A stretch of DNA of 64,000 bases from Bretschneidera sinensis. Lineage: Eukaryota > Streptophyta > Magnoliopsida > Brassicales > Akaniaceae. The notes beneath the pieces were generated by a model. The model saw nothing but the letters and a program-made list of their open reading frames with translations. It did no database searches and was not told the DNA's origin. The DNA is taken from positions 17,239,001 through 17,303,000 of the forward strand of contig CM043698.1 in NCBI GenBank assembly GCA_023935145.1, in the 5' to 3' direction. A program made the position numbers and the translations under genes. Position 1 is the stretch's first letter, and each line of letters starts with the position of its first letter. Shown piece by piece: positions 35,089 through 46,037 of the stretch.

Positions 35089-35304
35089 TGTTAATGTATT
35101 ATATGGGCTTAGTCCCACATTGGTTGTGTATAGCTTTGCTTCTCCTATTAGCTTGTATAAATAAGATAATCCCACATTGGTTGTGTATAGCTTTACTTCT
35201 CCTATTAGCTTATATAAATAGGATAGCTCCCTTTGTAAGTAAATCACACCATTCAATACAATTCTTCTCTTTGTATTGTCTCACTTCCTCTCTTAAATTC
35301 AACA
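35089..35304 (+). repeat. 3' LTR of the Copia element
   Basis: 216 bp, with the same 57-bp inner duplication as the 5' LTR. It is preceded by the purine tract at about 35080-35088. Confidence 0.9.
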
Positions 35305-35630
35305 ATGAACATGTTGAGTGATGCTAAGTGAGGATGTTGAGTGATCGATGTTGAATGATGTTGAGTGACGATGTTGAGAGAACGTATCAGTACGTTGGGA
35401 GACGTCCTTGTTGCTATATGATTAGCTTAGTGAGGGGCAATGAAATGAAATGAAATGCTGAGTGATGAAACGAACAGAGACATGATCATGCATTGTATAT
35501 GATGGTTGATGTGATTAGCCCAATGATGAGCATATGATGTGATTGGCCCAGTGAATGACACATGATGTTGTGGTTGTTGATTGATTGCTTATGATGTGTG
35601 AATAGTGAGATTGGGTCGAGTGATGGGTGT

Positions 35631-35664
<34 letters not shown>

Positions 35665-36242
35665 GTACTATAAATTCATTATGATCATAATATGGTGTAT
35701 AGTGCCATTACGTGTTAGGCACCTTCTTTGAATAAAGAATATGTAAGAAATATGATATTTAAAGAATGAAACGATATGTAAGTGAATTAAAGCTTTATGC
35801 TAATTAAATTGATGTAAGATATGAATTGGTAAATGAGATTAAAAATAGAATACTTTGAGTAATATGTTACTTATTAAACTTTTTGAAGTTCACGCCATCC
35901 TTTGTTTCATTTTCCCCTAGGTGGCAAAAGAAAAGGGGAAAAGACTCTAGTTGAGAGCTTTATTGAAAGTTATGCAGATGGGTTGGGAGTGGCATCCTCA
36001 TTGTCTTTTGAATCTTATTATTTCTTTTAAGAATATTATTTGTATAAAAAAGAAGAAATTTTTTAATTTTTTGTAAATTGTATGGAATCAAGGAATGATG
36101 TATTTCTTGTGCAAATACTATTGTACATGATGTTGTGTTGTATGCAAAGATGTATGCATGGCATTGAGGATAGGCTTCGGAGCTGAAAGGTGATGATATC
36201 ATCTCGGGTAAGGTCCACCCGGGGATGGGTCATTATAATTTT

Positions 36243-37980
36243 TTAGTTGTGGTCAAAACTCCATCATAAAAAACATAATATCTTGCATTGGTCAAAGAGT
36301 CCTCAGGATAAACCAATTTCGAACGACTGTTTATTTCACATGTTTTTGTGTGTGCAGATATCCATGCAATCATCATACATATTTTCAGCATTGACACTAA
36401 CAATCTTGAAAAATCTTGTTTAAGAATAACACCACACAACCATGTATGTGATGAACGAAAGATTTTTGTTTAAACTTGGTTTATGCTTTTTTTTAATCAA
36501 AAGTATTCTTGTGTGTGCAGATAAACCAATTTTGAACGGCTGCCTATTTCAAGTGTTTTTGTGTGTGCAGATATCCATGTAATCGTCCCATAGATTTTCG
36601 GCATCGACACTAACAATTTTGAAAATTCTTGTTTAAGAATAACACCACACAGCCATGTATGTGACGATCGAAATATTTTTGTTTAAACTTGGTTTATGAA
36701 ATTGTTTTGAATCAAAAGTATTTTTCATCGTCAAGAGAGAATGAGAAAGATTCTCTAACCTTTGTTGTCTCCGTCTAAAGGTAATGGAAAGTACCTTTTG
36801 TATTTGATGAGAAAAAAGAGTTATGCCTTAGACCTAGAGGTGGCATGTAATCAGGTCGGATCATTTCGGGTCAGGTCATTAGGGTGTGGGTCATTTAGGG
36901 TCATGGGTCGTGTTGGGTCTCGGATTGGGTCGGATCGAGTTTGGTTCATATTGATCTCGAATTTTCTCAGGTCTTGGGTCATTTGAGTCGAATCATATCG
37001 GGTTGGGTCATTTCGGGTCGGGTCATCTCGAGTTCGAAGCGTTTCGTTTCTGGTTTTCTAGCAAGCTCGAAATGTCCTATCGAATTTGATCTAGTTTTCT
37101 ATTTTTTTCCTCCAATTTTCAAGAAAATCATTTGAACTTCACTTTAAATTTAGATTATCAAACTATTTTTTATGTTTCAATGTAATTAAGTTCATAAAAA
37201 TATGTTAGCAGTAACTTAATAAACTTTTTCTCATTTTAATATATTTAACTAATTATGGTCAAAATACAAATCAAAATTATATATGAAAATAATATAAATA
37301 TAAAGAACTTGATAAATTAATAACTAATAAAAGATAAAATTAACGTTTTATGCAGCATATATGATGATGATAAATGTTTACATGCATGATCTATATAAAT
37401 ATAATATTAAATTTAATGATCATTTTTTTTGTAAAAAAATTTAATATTATTAAATTATTGCACTAGATATCAATTGATAACGTAACACATATATGTAATT
37501 ATGTATTCAAGTATATCATGTAACTATGTGAAACCCTTAAAACATGTTAAGTAAATAATATTATAATATATCATTGAAGATACATAATATTATTAATTTA
37601 TTACACTAGATATAAATTGATAACTAGATGAATATATGTAATTATGTGGAACTCTTAAAGCATGTTATAGCACTTCCAATCAAATTTTATAGAAAACAAC
37701 TGTAATCATCATTAAACCAATCTAGTTTCCTTTAACCTTTTTTTCTAAAGTTAGACAAAATAACTAACAAAAAGTTAAGTTACTGCATATCAACATTTCT
37801 CCAACTAATTACTTAAAATTATTTTAGCTAATTACATATAAATCACTTTTGTATCTTAAAAATTGAAAAGTGAATTTTTTTTTATAAAAAAATGCTCAAA
37901 CTTAAGAACCTGAATAAAGATCACATTGGCCGAATGATAATACGGAACTTTCTTTCCTTTTCTTTTTTGGCCATTCACTC
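36243..37980. other. Spacer of block X' with hAT-like MITE at 36832-37090
   Basis: No gene is seen. It continues the match to 2690-4250, with a local extra repeat (36310-36360 and 36500-36560, ATAAACCAATTT type) that block X lacks. The MITE starts CTAGAGGTGGCATG, as at 3052. Confidence 0.6.
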
Positions 37981-38233
37981 AAAGTAGTAGCGTTTATCTT
38001 TGGTCACGTTATATGAAGTTAATTGTTCACATCACTGAAATTAAATAAACTTCTTTTGCATGCTTAATTAAATATTAATCAAACATAATTAATACAAAAG
38101 ATATTAACGGAGCGTTTTGAAACCACAAAATTAATAGTATTGCTTCTTTCCTGAATTATACTCTATATTTATAGAAGGATCCTTAAAACCATAAAAACAA
38201 TCTCTCTCAAATAATAAAATAAAATAAAAATTC
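37981..38233 (+). promoter_or_regulatory. Conserved promoter of the interrupted copy
   Basis: It has AACGGAGCGTTTTGAAAC (38106-38123; T to C in the box) and TATATTTATAG (38164-38174), like the promoters at 4255 and 24898. Confidence 0.6.
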
Positions 38234-38292
38234 ATGGGAAAGTTAGAGCTGTTCTCGATCCTTATGCCATTGTTCTTAGCCGCAACAACGGT

Positions 38293-39324
38293 TGTTGTCA
38301 TTTGTCTAAGTTTCAAACATGTCCAAACATGGTCTAAGGATGGTTAAAATCCAAACCAAAGGTGGAGTATCAAAGTTCCGCAAGTTACATGGCTGCACAC
38401 ATGTATGTGCTCAAGTTTGGAGCAAGGGAAGGCCATGCGCACTAGTGTGCGCACTTCTGCACACAGGCAGAAGGCAGTGTGCTCAGCATCAGGTGGGAAC
38501 AGCATCAGGTGTGCGCGACGCACCGCGCAGGACCAGCGCCGCGCCCTCCAGAAAGGCATACTCCAGGGACTGGGTGAGCACCGCGCCGCGCAGGATCAGC
38601 GCCGCACCTTCCAGAGTGGAATGCATCAGGACCGGGTGAGCGCCGCACCGCTCCAGGACCAGCGCCGCGCCGCACAATGTGCACACAAGCACATTTCTGC
38701 ACACACACACAGGAGGCTTCAAGGCAGTCCAAATGATGTGTGCACCAAGCCAAAACGCACAGCTTCACTTGGAGATGATTAAGGGCTAAGATCTAAGGGA
38801 GAACAAGATCAAAGGGTCAACAATGAATCTCAAGAATGTCCAAGAATTATGAGGCTATAAAAGGGGTTCTAAAGGCCTCATTTCACCCATAATATACAAC
38901 ACACATACAAGAGAGATTTGTGACATTGTGAAATCATTGTAAACACTTAGAGAGAATTGTGTAAGAGTGACAAACACAAGAGGGACTCTTTGTAGTAAGG
39001 CTGGGTGTATAAGATAGAGAAGTCTAGAATAGTGAGAGGACATAGTTCTCATCTTCTTCCTTCTCTTCTTGTTTCTTCAAGAACTTGGATTCTTGAAGGG
39101 GATTGCTGTAACTTTGTAAGAACCATTGAGATAGTGCAGAGAGTTCGGAGGAACTCACGGGGACGTAGGCACATTACCGAACCTCGACAACAAATTGCTT
39201 GTCTTCTTTCTTTCTTTGATTTTCTGTTCTTGTGTTTGATTGCTGTTTTCTTTCTACAAGTCATTCAAGACTTGGGTGTTTGGAAGGTCACCACCTGGGC
39301 ATCTTGCTAAGGTGATTTCCAAGA
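38293..39324 (+). mobile_element. Solo LTR, Copia-like, inside a signal-peptide coding region
   Basis: ACGGT is repeated on both sides (38288-38292 and 39325-39329), a 5-bp target duplication. The element starts TGTTGTCA; the right end reads TTTCCAAGA, so the usual CA end is not obvious. It has a TATA box GCTATAAAAGGGG at about 38856, and the GGACGTAGGCACATTACCGA motif at 39161-39180, a string found in R/U5 regions of plant Copia LTRs. No coding capacity is seen. Confidence 0.75.
38521..38675 (+). repeat. 63-bp GC-rich minisatellite in the solo LTR
   Basis: CAGGACCAGCGCCGC-type starts occur at 38528, 38591 and 38654, exactly 63 bp apart, giving about 2.4 units. The tract is GC- and CpG-rich in an AT-rich neighbourhood. 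Confidence 0.85.
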
Positions 39325-39726
39325 ACGGTATCACTCACATTTGCAGCAACAGAAAATATTAGTCCCTCAACGGAAGAAGATGAATATTACGCATATCCAC
39401 CTGGAACCGAAATCGAAATTTTGTCACCAGTACCTTCACTAGAGTATGCCACTTTTCTGCAAAGCTATTCTGAAAAAATGACTACAGAGTGTGGGAAACA
39501 GGTATTCATGTCTATGTTCAAAGATGTTACCGTTACTGAAAATTGTTGCAAAACACTTATGGCAGTGGGAGAAGAGTGCCACCTTGCATTGGTGAGAACC
39601 ATTTTCTCATTGAATCATTTTAAAGCAAATGCATCTTTTGGTATTCCAAGAAGCAAACAAGTTTGGAATAAGTGTGTTTTGGATTTTGGAGCTGATGCAC
39701 CTCCTCCTCTTTCTTTTGAGTATTAG

Positions 39727-41810
39727 ATAATATTGCTTGTATCTGTCATTTCTTTATGAATACTTTTAAATAATGAAATCTTTAATGTTAAATTACTACT
39801 AAATATTTTATTTCAGTACATTATGTTTAACAGTGCTTGTCTTTGACAATTAAGTCAATCCAATGGCACCTACAAATCTAAATTAACAAATGTGTTTGAG
39901 CAGTAAATAAGATGTGTCGTAATATTTACATTTAGAGCAATCTCACATGGAAAAGAAATTGGATTAGTGAATGACCTACATGGTAATTGAGCTAGGATCT
40001 ATTGTTTTAAGCTTTTGAGTTTATATGATCTCCTACATCATATATTTGGCTTTTGCTTGGTCCAAACCCAACTTTCTCCACAATTTAATTTAGGTCTTCT
40101 TGCCTAACAAGCTCAAGAGCTTGCACTCCATCCTTCAATGACAGAGAAAAAAGCCATTGTGATATTTAGAAGTGGCAATATGGTGGGGTGGGTTCGGGTT
40201 CGGGTTCGGATCATTCCAGATTCGGGTTACGAGACATTTTGGGTTCAGGTCGTTTCAGGTTGGGGTGGTTTCGGGTCTCGAGTCATTCGGGTTATTGGTC
40301 ATCTCATATCTCTGGTCGTTCGGATTGTGGATCATCTCGAGTTTCGGGTTAATCCATCGGGTTGCAACAATTTTTTTGAATTCGGGTTGACCCCCTAAGT
40401 TTTCTTATTTTTATCTTTTCTAAATTTCAATGTGATTACTAATTAAGTTCATGTTACCAATAATAAATGTAGAGAAACATTGTTCTTAATTTTTTTACTG
40501 TTTGTTAATAACATAATATATTAAACTCTAATTTTAGGTCGTGATAAAATTCAATACATTTCCGAATCCATCGATATTCAAATTATAATCGGATAATTGA
40601 ATTACTTAACATATATTTTAAAAAATATATATATTATAAAACTATTCTTTTTATTAAGAGACGATTTTGCCTTTTTTATTTAAAAAATACATCAAAATAA
40701 ATTAAATTATATATATATTTTTAAATAATTCATATAGCCTACTTGAAGAGTACTAACTTATAAAAAAAATATATGCTTTAGAAAAGCTATATTTAAGTTA
40801 TATGACTCATTGAATCATGTAAAAAATATGTGCTTTAGGAATGTTGTATTTAAGTTTCGTTTCATGGTTTCAAAAGTCGAACTTTTTTAGAGTTAATATG
40901 TGTTATCAATCTTATATGTATTTATCTTCTTTTCCCTCTCAAGTGTATTTCATGAATAAGTTATTAAAAGAGAATAGTACTCTATAAATGAAATGGGTCA
41001 AAATAATCTCGATAACTATCTTCCTCGATAGAAAAAATGTGTTTATGAAGGGTGACACATAGGAGGAATTAGGTAATAGTAATTAAACTGTGGTTTGGGC
41101 ATAGTCAAAGAGGTGTTTAAAAGTTTAAATTTCTCAACCTCATTATAAAAAATAAAAAAATTGGTAGAGTAGTCTAAATTATATCTTCAACAAATTAAAT
41201 TTATAACATTATATTTTAAAAAGAGACTAAATTGAATTTATGAGGTCTATCGCCGAATGATGTAGATTTGTTATTTGCAAATATGCAAGTCATGTAATGT
41301 TCAACATTTAAACCTTGTGCATAAATACCAAAATATAAAGTTCAATCTATAGAATGTCAAAAATAAGAAATACAATCAAGTTAAATAGTAAACAAATTGA
41401 ATTTATAAAATTAAATTCGAAAAAGGAAAAAAAAAGAAATAAATTTTCCCATAAATTTTATTTTTAATTCTATTAATAGAATGAGATTCGATATTGTAAT
41501 ATTTGAAGTTCTAATTAACTATTTCTTCATTTATATATTTTATACACATTTGATATTTGACAAATTGAAATTTCACAAGTTTCCCTTTTGGGCGTTACTT
41601 TATTAAAGTGTAAATAATTAATTGATCGGTAGTTTTTTTTATTAGTTTAAGTTTTTGAAATAATTGATAATTCAATTAGTTTTAATATAGTATCAGAGCT
41701 CCATATCTTGATTTTGAATCCTAAGAATCTCTATTTATCATTTAATATTTAACAGAGAACTTTGGTTCCTTTTTTCTTTAACCCTTCATTCAAAGTATAG
41801 TACTAACATT
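39727..41810. other. 3' flank, hAT-like MITE (40168-40410) and AT-rich spacer
   Basis: No gene is seen. 39727-41060 matches 4936-6270; from about 41060 it matches 930-1560, the spacer of the first unit. The MITE carries GGGTTCGGGTTCGG repeats. Confidence 0.6.
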
Positions 41811-42129
41811 TAATCTTTGGTTCGCATCGTATGAAGTTAACTTCTGTTTCATTCCTGGTAATGTAAACCGTTCACATCATATATTGGATTTAAAAAAAAA
41901 AAAACTTAAGTTGCCTGCTTAATTAATTTGCAATACAACATAATTAATGCACAAGATACTAATTATGGAGTGTTTTGAAACAACAGTACATTAATTACCA
42001 TCTTTTTCCTCGTATCACACCCTATAAAAAGATCCTTGTGCATCACCATCCAAACCATCTCTCTCTAGTCATCAAAGCAACACAAAAAAAAATTGATACT
42101 TTTATCATTAATTAAAAATAAAAAAAATC
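41811..42129 (+). promoter_or_regulatory. Promoter of the 120-residue prolamin-like gene
   Basis: TATAAAAA at 42023-42030 is a clear TATA box about 100 bp before the ATG. The TATGGAGTGTTTTGAAAC form of the family box is at about 41964-41981. AATTAATGCACAAGATA also recurs before the 151-residue genes. Confidence 0.65.
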
Positions 42130-42492
42130 ATGACAAAGTTAGACAACTTCTCCATCATTGCATTAATATTCATAGTCACTGCAGCCATGGTGTCACTCAC
42201 ATTGGCAAAAGAGCCATCACCAAAGAGTTGTGTGGACAAGATGACTGCTGAGTGTGGAAAAGAGGTATTCACGTCTATGTTCGATCAGAATCTAAACATC
42301 ACTGAAAAATGTTGCCTAAACCTTATAGAGATGGGAGAAGAGTGCCATATCGTATTGGTGAAGGCCATTTCCGCAATGCACAAATTCGAAGCAAATGCAT
42401 CTTCTGTTATCCTCAGAAATAAAGAAGTATGGAATACTTGTGTTTTGGATTTTGGAGGAGATGCATCAGTGCCAATCCCTTTTGAATCATAG
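42130..42492 (+). CDS. ECA1/prolamin-like secreted cysteine-rich protein, 120 aa, intact
   Basis: A single frame with signal peptide 1-26 (cleavage likely after LTLA) and directly a PF05617-type domain with Cys at 34, 42, 61, 62, 72 and 104. It lacks the 35-residue acidic linker of the 151-residue type. Asn-Ile-Thr (56-58) and Asn-Ala-Ser (89-91) could be glycosylated. It ends PIPFES. It is the full-length counterpart of the partial gene at 1-195. A secreted role in reproduction is known for parts of the family; the tissue here is unknown. The TATA box and start are clean. Confidence 0.92.
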   Translation: MTKLDNFSIIALIFIVTAAMVSLTLAKEPSPKSCVDKMTAECGKEVFTSMFDQNLNITEKCCLNLIEMGEECHIVLVKAISAMHKFEANASSVILRNKEVWNTCVLDFGGDASVPIPFES

Positions 42493-42628
42493 TTTTTTTG
42501 TTATATATACTTCTACAGTTTGGTACGTACCATGTTAATTAAATCATGGTTTTTTAAAAATAAATTAAGAACTCTATAGTTTACTTCATGATGTCATCTT
42601 AAACAAGGGAAGGATACAATAATACAAG

Positions 42629-43232
42629 GAAATTAGAGTGGCTCAAATTAAGATTAAAAACAAAAATTCAACCTATAAAATCTTATAAATGTCCAAAATA
42701 TTTATAAAAAAAATCAGTTTATAAAAACCATTAAATTTGATCGCGATCCAAAAGTTGAATTTATATCTTCGTTACTCAAAATAAAAATGAACTTATTTGG
42801 ACTAATTTTTTTTTTTTATTGAAGTGATGCTATATACAAATAGTACAATTATTGATTTGATTACAATATAAGCTCGTCTCATTATTCATACAGAAACTCA
42901 CAATACTATCACAACCCACCTGAAGTAGGAGAAATTAGAGTGGCTCAAATTAAGATTAAAAACAAAAATTCAACCTATAAAATCTTATAAATGTCCAAAA
43001 TATTAAAAAAAATCAGTTTATAAAAACCATTAAATTTGATCTCGATCCAAAAGTTGAATTTATATCTTTGTTACCCAAAAAAAAAAGAACTTATTTGGAC
43101 TATTTTTTATTTATTGAAGTGATGCTATATACAAATAGTACAATGATTGATTTGATTACAATATAAGCTCGTCTTATTACTCATACAGAAACTCACAATA
43201 CTATCACAGCCCACCTGAAGTAGGAGAAATAA
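42629..43232 (+). repeat. 302-bp tandem duplication containing part of a SINE
   Basis: AATTAGAGTGGCTCAAATT occurs at 42631 and again at 42933, and the following 300 bases repeat with few changes. The first unit carries a SINE cut at its tRNA-like end; the second runs into the full SINE. The matching place after 195 has a single unit. Confidence 0.85.
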
Positions 43233-43334
43233 CCGATACATAAATCAGATAAATAACCCACACACCGTGAGAATTGAACATGAGACTATGTAGTCCTAAG
43301 GTCTCAACCTTGACCACTAGATCAAGACCTCATC
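43101..43334 (-). mobile_element. tRNA-derived SINE, minus strand, full copy
   Basis: The B box complement GTTCAATTCTC (43269-43279) fits the Pol III consensus, with the A-box-like CTAGTGGTC nearer the 5' end (about 43312-43322 complement) and a poly-A tail at 43101-43112 (as T). It is the orthologous copy of 536-770 in the duplicated segment. Confidence 0.6.
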
Positions 43335-44297
43335 GACATTATTTTTTTCTTAAAGATATAGCTTTGATATTTTTAATTATGTTGCTTATATAAATCTTAA
43401 CCTATATAACATGTAAAAACTCAAAAATATTAAATTTATTTAAAAAATATATATAAGTAAATAATACAATCAAATTAGCTAATAGTAATTAAATTGTGAT
43501 TTGGGTATAATCAAATTGGGAACTGCCTTTCTCCTCTAAAGAGGTGGTTAAAAGTTCAAATTCCCCCACCCTATTATAAAAAAAGTTGGTAAAGTAACCT
43601 AAATTATATATTCGACAAATTAAACTTATAAGATCATATTTTAAAAAGAGACGAAATTGAATTATGAGGTCTGCCCCCAAATGATGTAGATTTGTTATTT
43701 GCAAATATGCGATGTAAAGTTCAGTTTCTATACCTTACGTATAAACACCAAAGCAGAAAATTCAATCTATAAAATGTTAAAAATAATAAATACAATCAAG
43801 TTAAATTAATTTATTTTATAAAATTATATTCAAAAAAAGAAATAAAAGATTTTTCCCACAAAATTTACTTTTAATTGTGTTAATAGACTGAGTGTTTTTT
43901 TTATCAGCTCGAGATAGAATGCCTATTTTTCGTTTAATATTTTACCCAAAACTGTAAGAAAATACTGCATAACAACATTATTATATTGACTAATGAAAAC
44001 TATTCTAATTACATACAAATCACTTTTATTTCTTTAATATTGAAAATTGAATTGCAAAAAGAATGATCAAACTTTTAAAAAAATAAGTTGAATAAAGAGT
44101 TGTATTTTCTACTGGAAAAGGGAATACCCATGCATGGCTGAAAGCCTGAAAGACAACCAGGAACTTTGGGTCTATGGGCTAAGATAATAAGAAACTTTGG
44201 GTCTTGTGCATCTACATCCAAACCATCTCTCTAAAAACAACTCAAAAATAAATTTATACTCCTATATTTTATTTTATTTTATTTTTAAAAAAAAATC
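43335..44297. other. Duplicated gene-free spacer
   Basis: It matches 771-1798. No gene is seen. Confidence 0.6.
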
Positions 44298-45030
44298 ATG
44301 GCAAAGTTAGAAACTTCTCTATCCTTATGGCAATTTTCTTGGGCACGGTCGGCCACAGTCATGGCATCAATTACATCTGCAGCAAAAAAAAGGCCTATCA
44401 CCACAACATTTACTAGCGTAAGTTAAATTTTTGCAGAGTTGTTCCGAGAAGATGACTCCAGAATGCCGGAAACAGGTATTCTCATATATGTTCGAGAATG
44501 TAACTGTCACCGAAAAGTGTATGCTGCTGAGAACTTAGAGAACTTATAGCAACCGGAAAGAGTGCTACACTGGATTGTTGAAGACCATTTTCTCGGTGGA
44601 TGAGTTCAAAGCAAATGCATCTTCTGGTATTCCAAGTCGCAAATAAGTTTGGAATAAGGCTATGTTTGACACAACGGATTGGAATGTAGTATAATCATCA
44701 ATGTAATGAACTATATTCCAATATTATTATTGTTATAGTCGGGCAAAATTAATGTAATGAAAGTAACAATGAAATGTTAATTACATTAAAAAAAATATAA
44801 TAATGATTATATAAGACAAATGATGTAATCTTCATTCCATTACATGCAAACTAAACTCAATTTAAAAGACATTTAACAACATAATTTTTTTCGTGTGACC
44901 CACACCTCTATTTAGCATGATAAAAGTAATAACAATATAATGTGATTCATTACATTTCAATCCATCCTACCAAGCAAAGCCTAGGTGTGTTTTGAATTTT
45001 GGAGCTATGAACCTGCTCCTCTCTCAGGTT
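44298..45030 (+). pseudogene. ECA1/prolamin-like pseudogene with MITE, sister of 1799
   Basis: It has the same early frameshift after MAKLET, the same TAA before the WNK codons, and the same MITE site as 1799-2342. It adds its own damage: extra bases in the signal peptide region, ECRK in place of ECGK, and an insertion at the CC motif. The final CVLDFGAD-like codons lie right of the MITE (44995-45030). Confidence 0.82.
44658..44991. mobile_element. Tourist-like MITE, longer copy
   Basis: The left end GGCTATGTTTG and the right end CAAGCAAAGCC are imperfect inverted repeats. TAA (44655-44657) and TAG (44992-44994) flank it, an eroded TAA duplication. The interior holds TAATGTAATGAA-type repeats and their inverse. 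It occupies the same codon position as the 2139-2292 copy. Confidence 0.7.
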
Positions 45031-46037
45031 TTTTTACTTTTATGTATGTTTCTGTCTTCTACTATATTAATTCAAAGTAAAATATGAACTCAATAGTTAT
45101 CTAATCAATTCAATAAAGCTAAAAGACTACAAATTTATCTGACTACTAATCACTTCTTTTTAGAGATATCGAAGTTCTTCAAATCCGAACACACTTGGCA
45201 AAGACAATTTCATCAATGTTTTGTTATCACAAAATCAATTCATTGAAACCTTAGGATCAACAAATTTCAACGATGGAGACAATAAATCATGTTCAACAAT
45301 GGAGACAAAACTAAATAAACCCTCCTAGCAGCATATATATCCACTGTTAGAATTTTCTTGTGAGTGGGTTTACATCAGTTACAGGTTTTTTAATTTTGTC
45401 GAAATGGCATATCTTTTTTCTGTCTGTCCCTCTCCCATAATTTTCACGTTAGTGATGAGATTCCTTGGAATGAGATGGGATGAGCTCCCTTAGAATGATA
45501 TGGGAATTTTTAGTGCACGAACTCATTTTAGTACAATACTAATACTTAATCTAGGGAAAATTTGAGATCTTTTTGTGGCTTTTGTAATTGGGAACTTCTT
45601 CATTGTAGTTGTGGCTAATGGTTAATACTTGCCTTTCAAAATTCTTAGTAAGAAATGGTTTATACTTATCAGTCAACAAACTCCATAGAAGCCAATAGCT
45701 TCCAACATGCGAATCAAGCCACCAGTAATTTTTCAATTTTCCTTTTTCAGTTTTGTAGCATGCCATACTACAAATAATTGATAGAAACAAGTTAGCACAA
45801 GAGACTAGAGTCTTTTCCCATTGTTGCTTTTGATTTTTTTTTTTTTGTAATCTCTCTCTTAGTCTCTTTAGTTTTGAGGTTGGTATCCACTAGGTTCCTA
45901 GGAAACAGAGCAGAAGAATAAAATGAATTGAAAATTAAGTTTGTTGGGCCCCAAATATAATCACCGCATTTTTTTGTCATTGGTTGAAGCAATACAGCAA
46001 AACATCCTAAATTAGCTAAGTTATTTGAAGGAGTTAT
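45031..46037. other. Unassigned spacer
   Basis: A minus-strand frame at 45551-45790 resembles no family I recognise. No other signal is seen, and the array duplication ends near 45070. Confidence 0.4.

Larger units (their letters stand above)
30704..35304 (+). mobile_element. Copia LTR retrotransposon, young, gag-deficient
   Basis: The LTRs (30704-30919 and 35089-35304, 216 bp each) begin TGTTAATG and end TTCAACA. They differ at one base by my reading (AGCTTAACTTC versus AGCTTTACTTC). A primer site TGGTATCAGAGCC follows the left LTR, and a purine run GAGGGGGGA precedes the right one. The interior holds a long pol frame. The flanks CATTA and ATGAA do not form a target duplication. At a commonly used rate of 1.3e-8 per site per year, one difference in 216 implies about 0.2 million years. 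Confidence 0.9.
28994..36237 (+). mobile_element. Ty3/gypsy-type solo LTR split by a Copia element
   Basis: It starts TGTAGGGTCC and ends GGGTCATTATA, with ATTTT repeated on both sides (28989-28993 and 36238-36242). The paralogous site at 2678-2695 is uninterrupted. Without the Copia insert it is about 2.6 kb and has no gag or pol. A related LTR end is found inverted at 46038. A purine-rich tract lies at 29325-29440 and a (TA)n tract at 30343-30379. Confidence 0.7.
38234..39726 (+). pseudogene. 151-residue prolamin-like gene split by a solo LTR
   Basis: Codons 1-19 of the signal peptide (38234-38292) are followed by a 1032-bp LTR, then the rest of the gene (39325-39726) with the linker, domain and LSFEY end. 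The first domain Cys has become Tyr (LQSYSEKM), a further loss. Other Cys remain, and the 3' part stays open from 39421 to the stop at 39726. Before the insertion it was colinear with 4480-4935, its segmental counterpart. Confidence 0.88.
28747..41060 (+). repeat. Segmental duplicate of 2436-6270, enlarged by two LTR insertions
   Basis: Removing the solo LTRs at 28994-36237 and 38293-39324 leaves a sequence that follows 2436-6270 in order: spacer, hAT-like MITE, promoter, prolamin-like gene, 3' flank, second MITE and AT-rich tail. At about 41060 it passes into sequence like 930 onward. Confidence 0.75.

Noticed and set aside
34213..35094. 293-codon frame overlapping the Copia RT and RNase H
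   Set aside because: A shadow of the true frame, rich in Ser and Leu, with no recognisable motif.
38319..38782. Arg/Ala/Gln-rich open frames in the GC-rich minisatellite
   Set aside because: The frames follow the 63-bp repeat (a multiple of three) inside a solo LTR; several frames are open on both strands, and none has family features.
45551..45790. 79-codon minus-strand frame
   Set aside because: It has some protein-like composition but no motif I recognise and no conserved neighbour.
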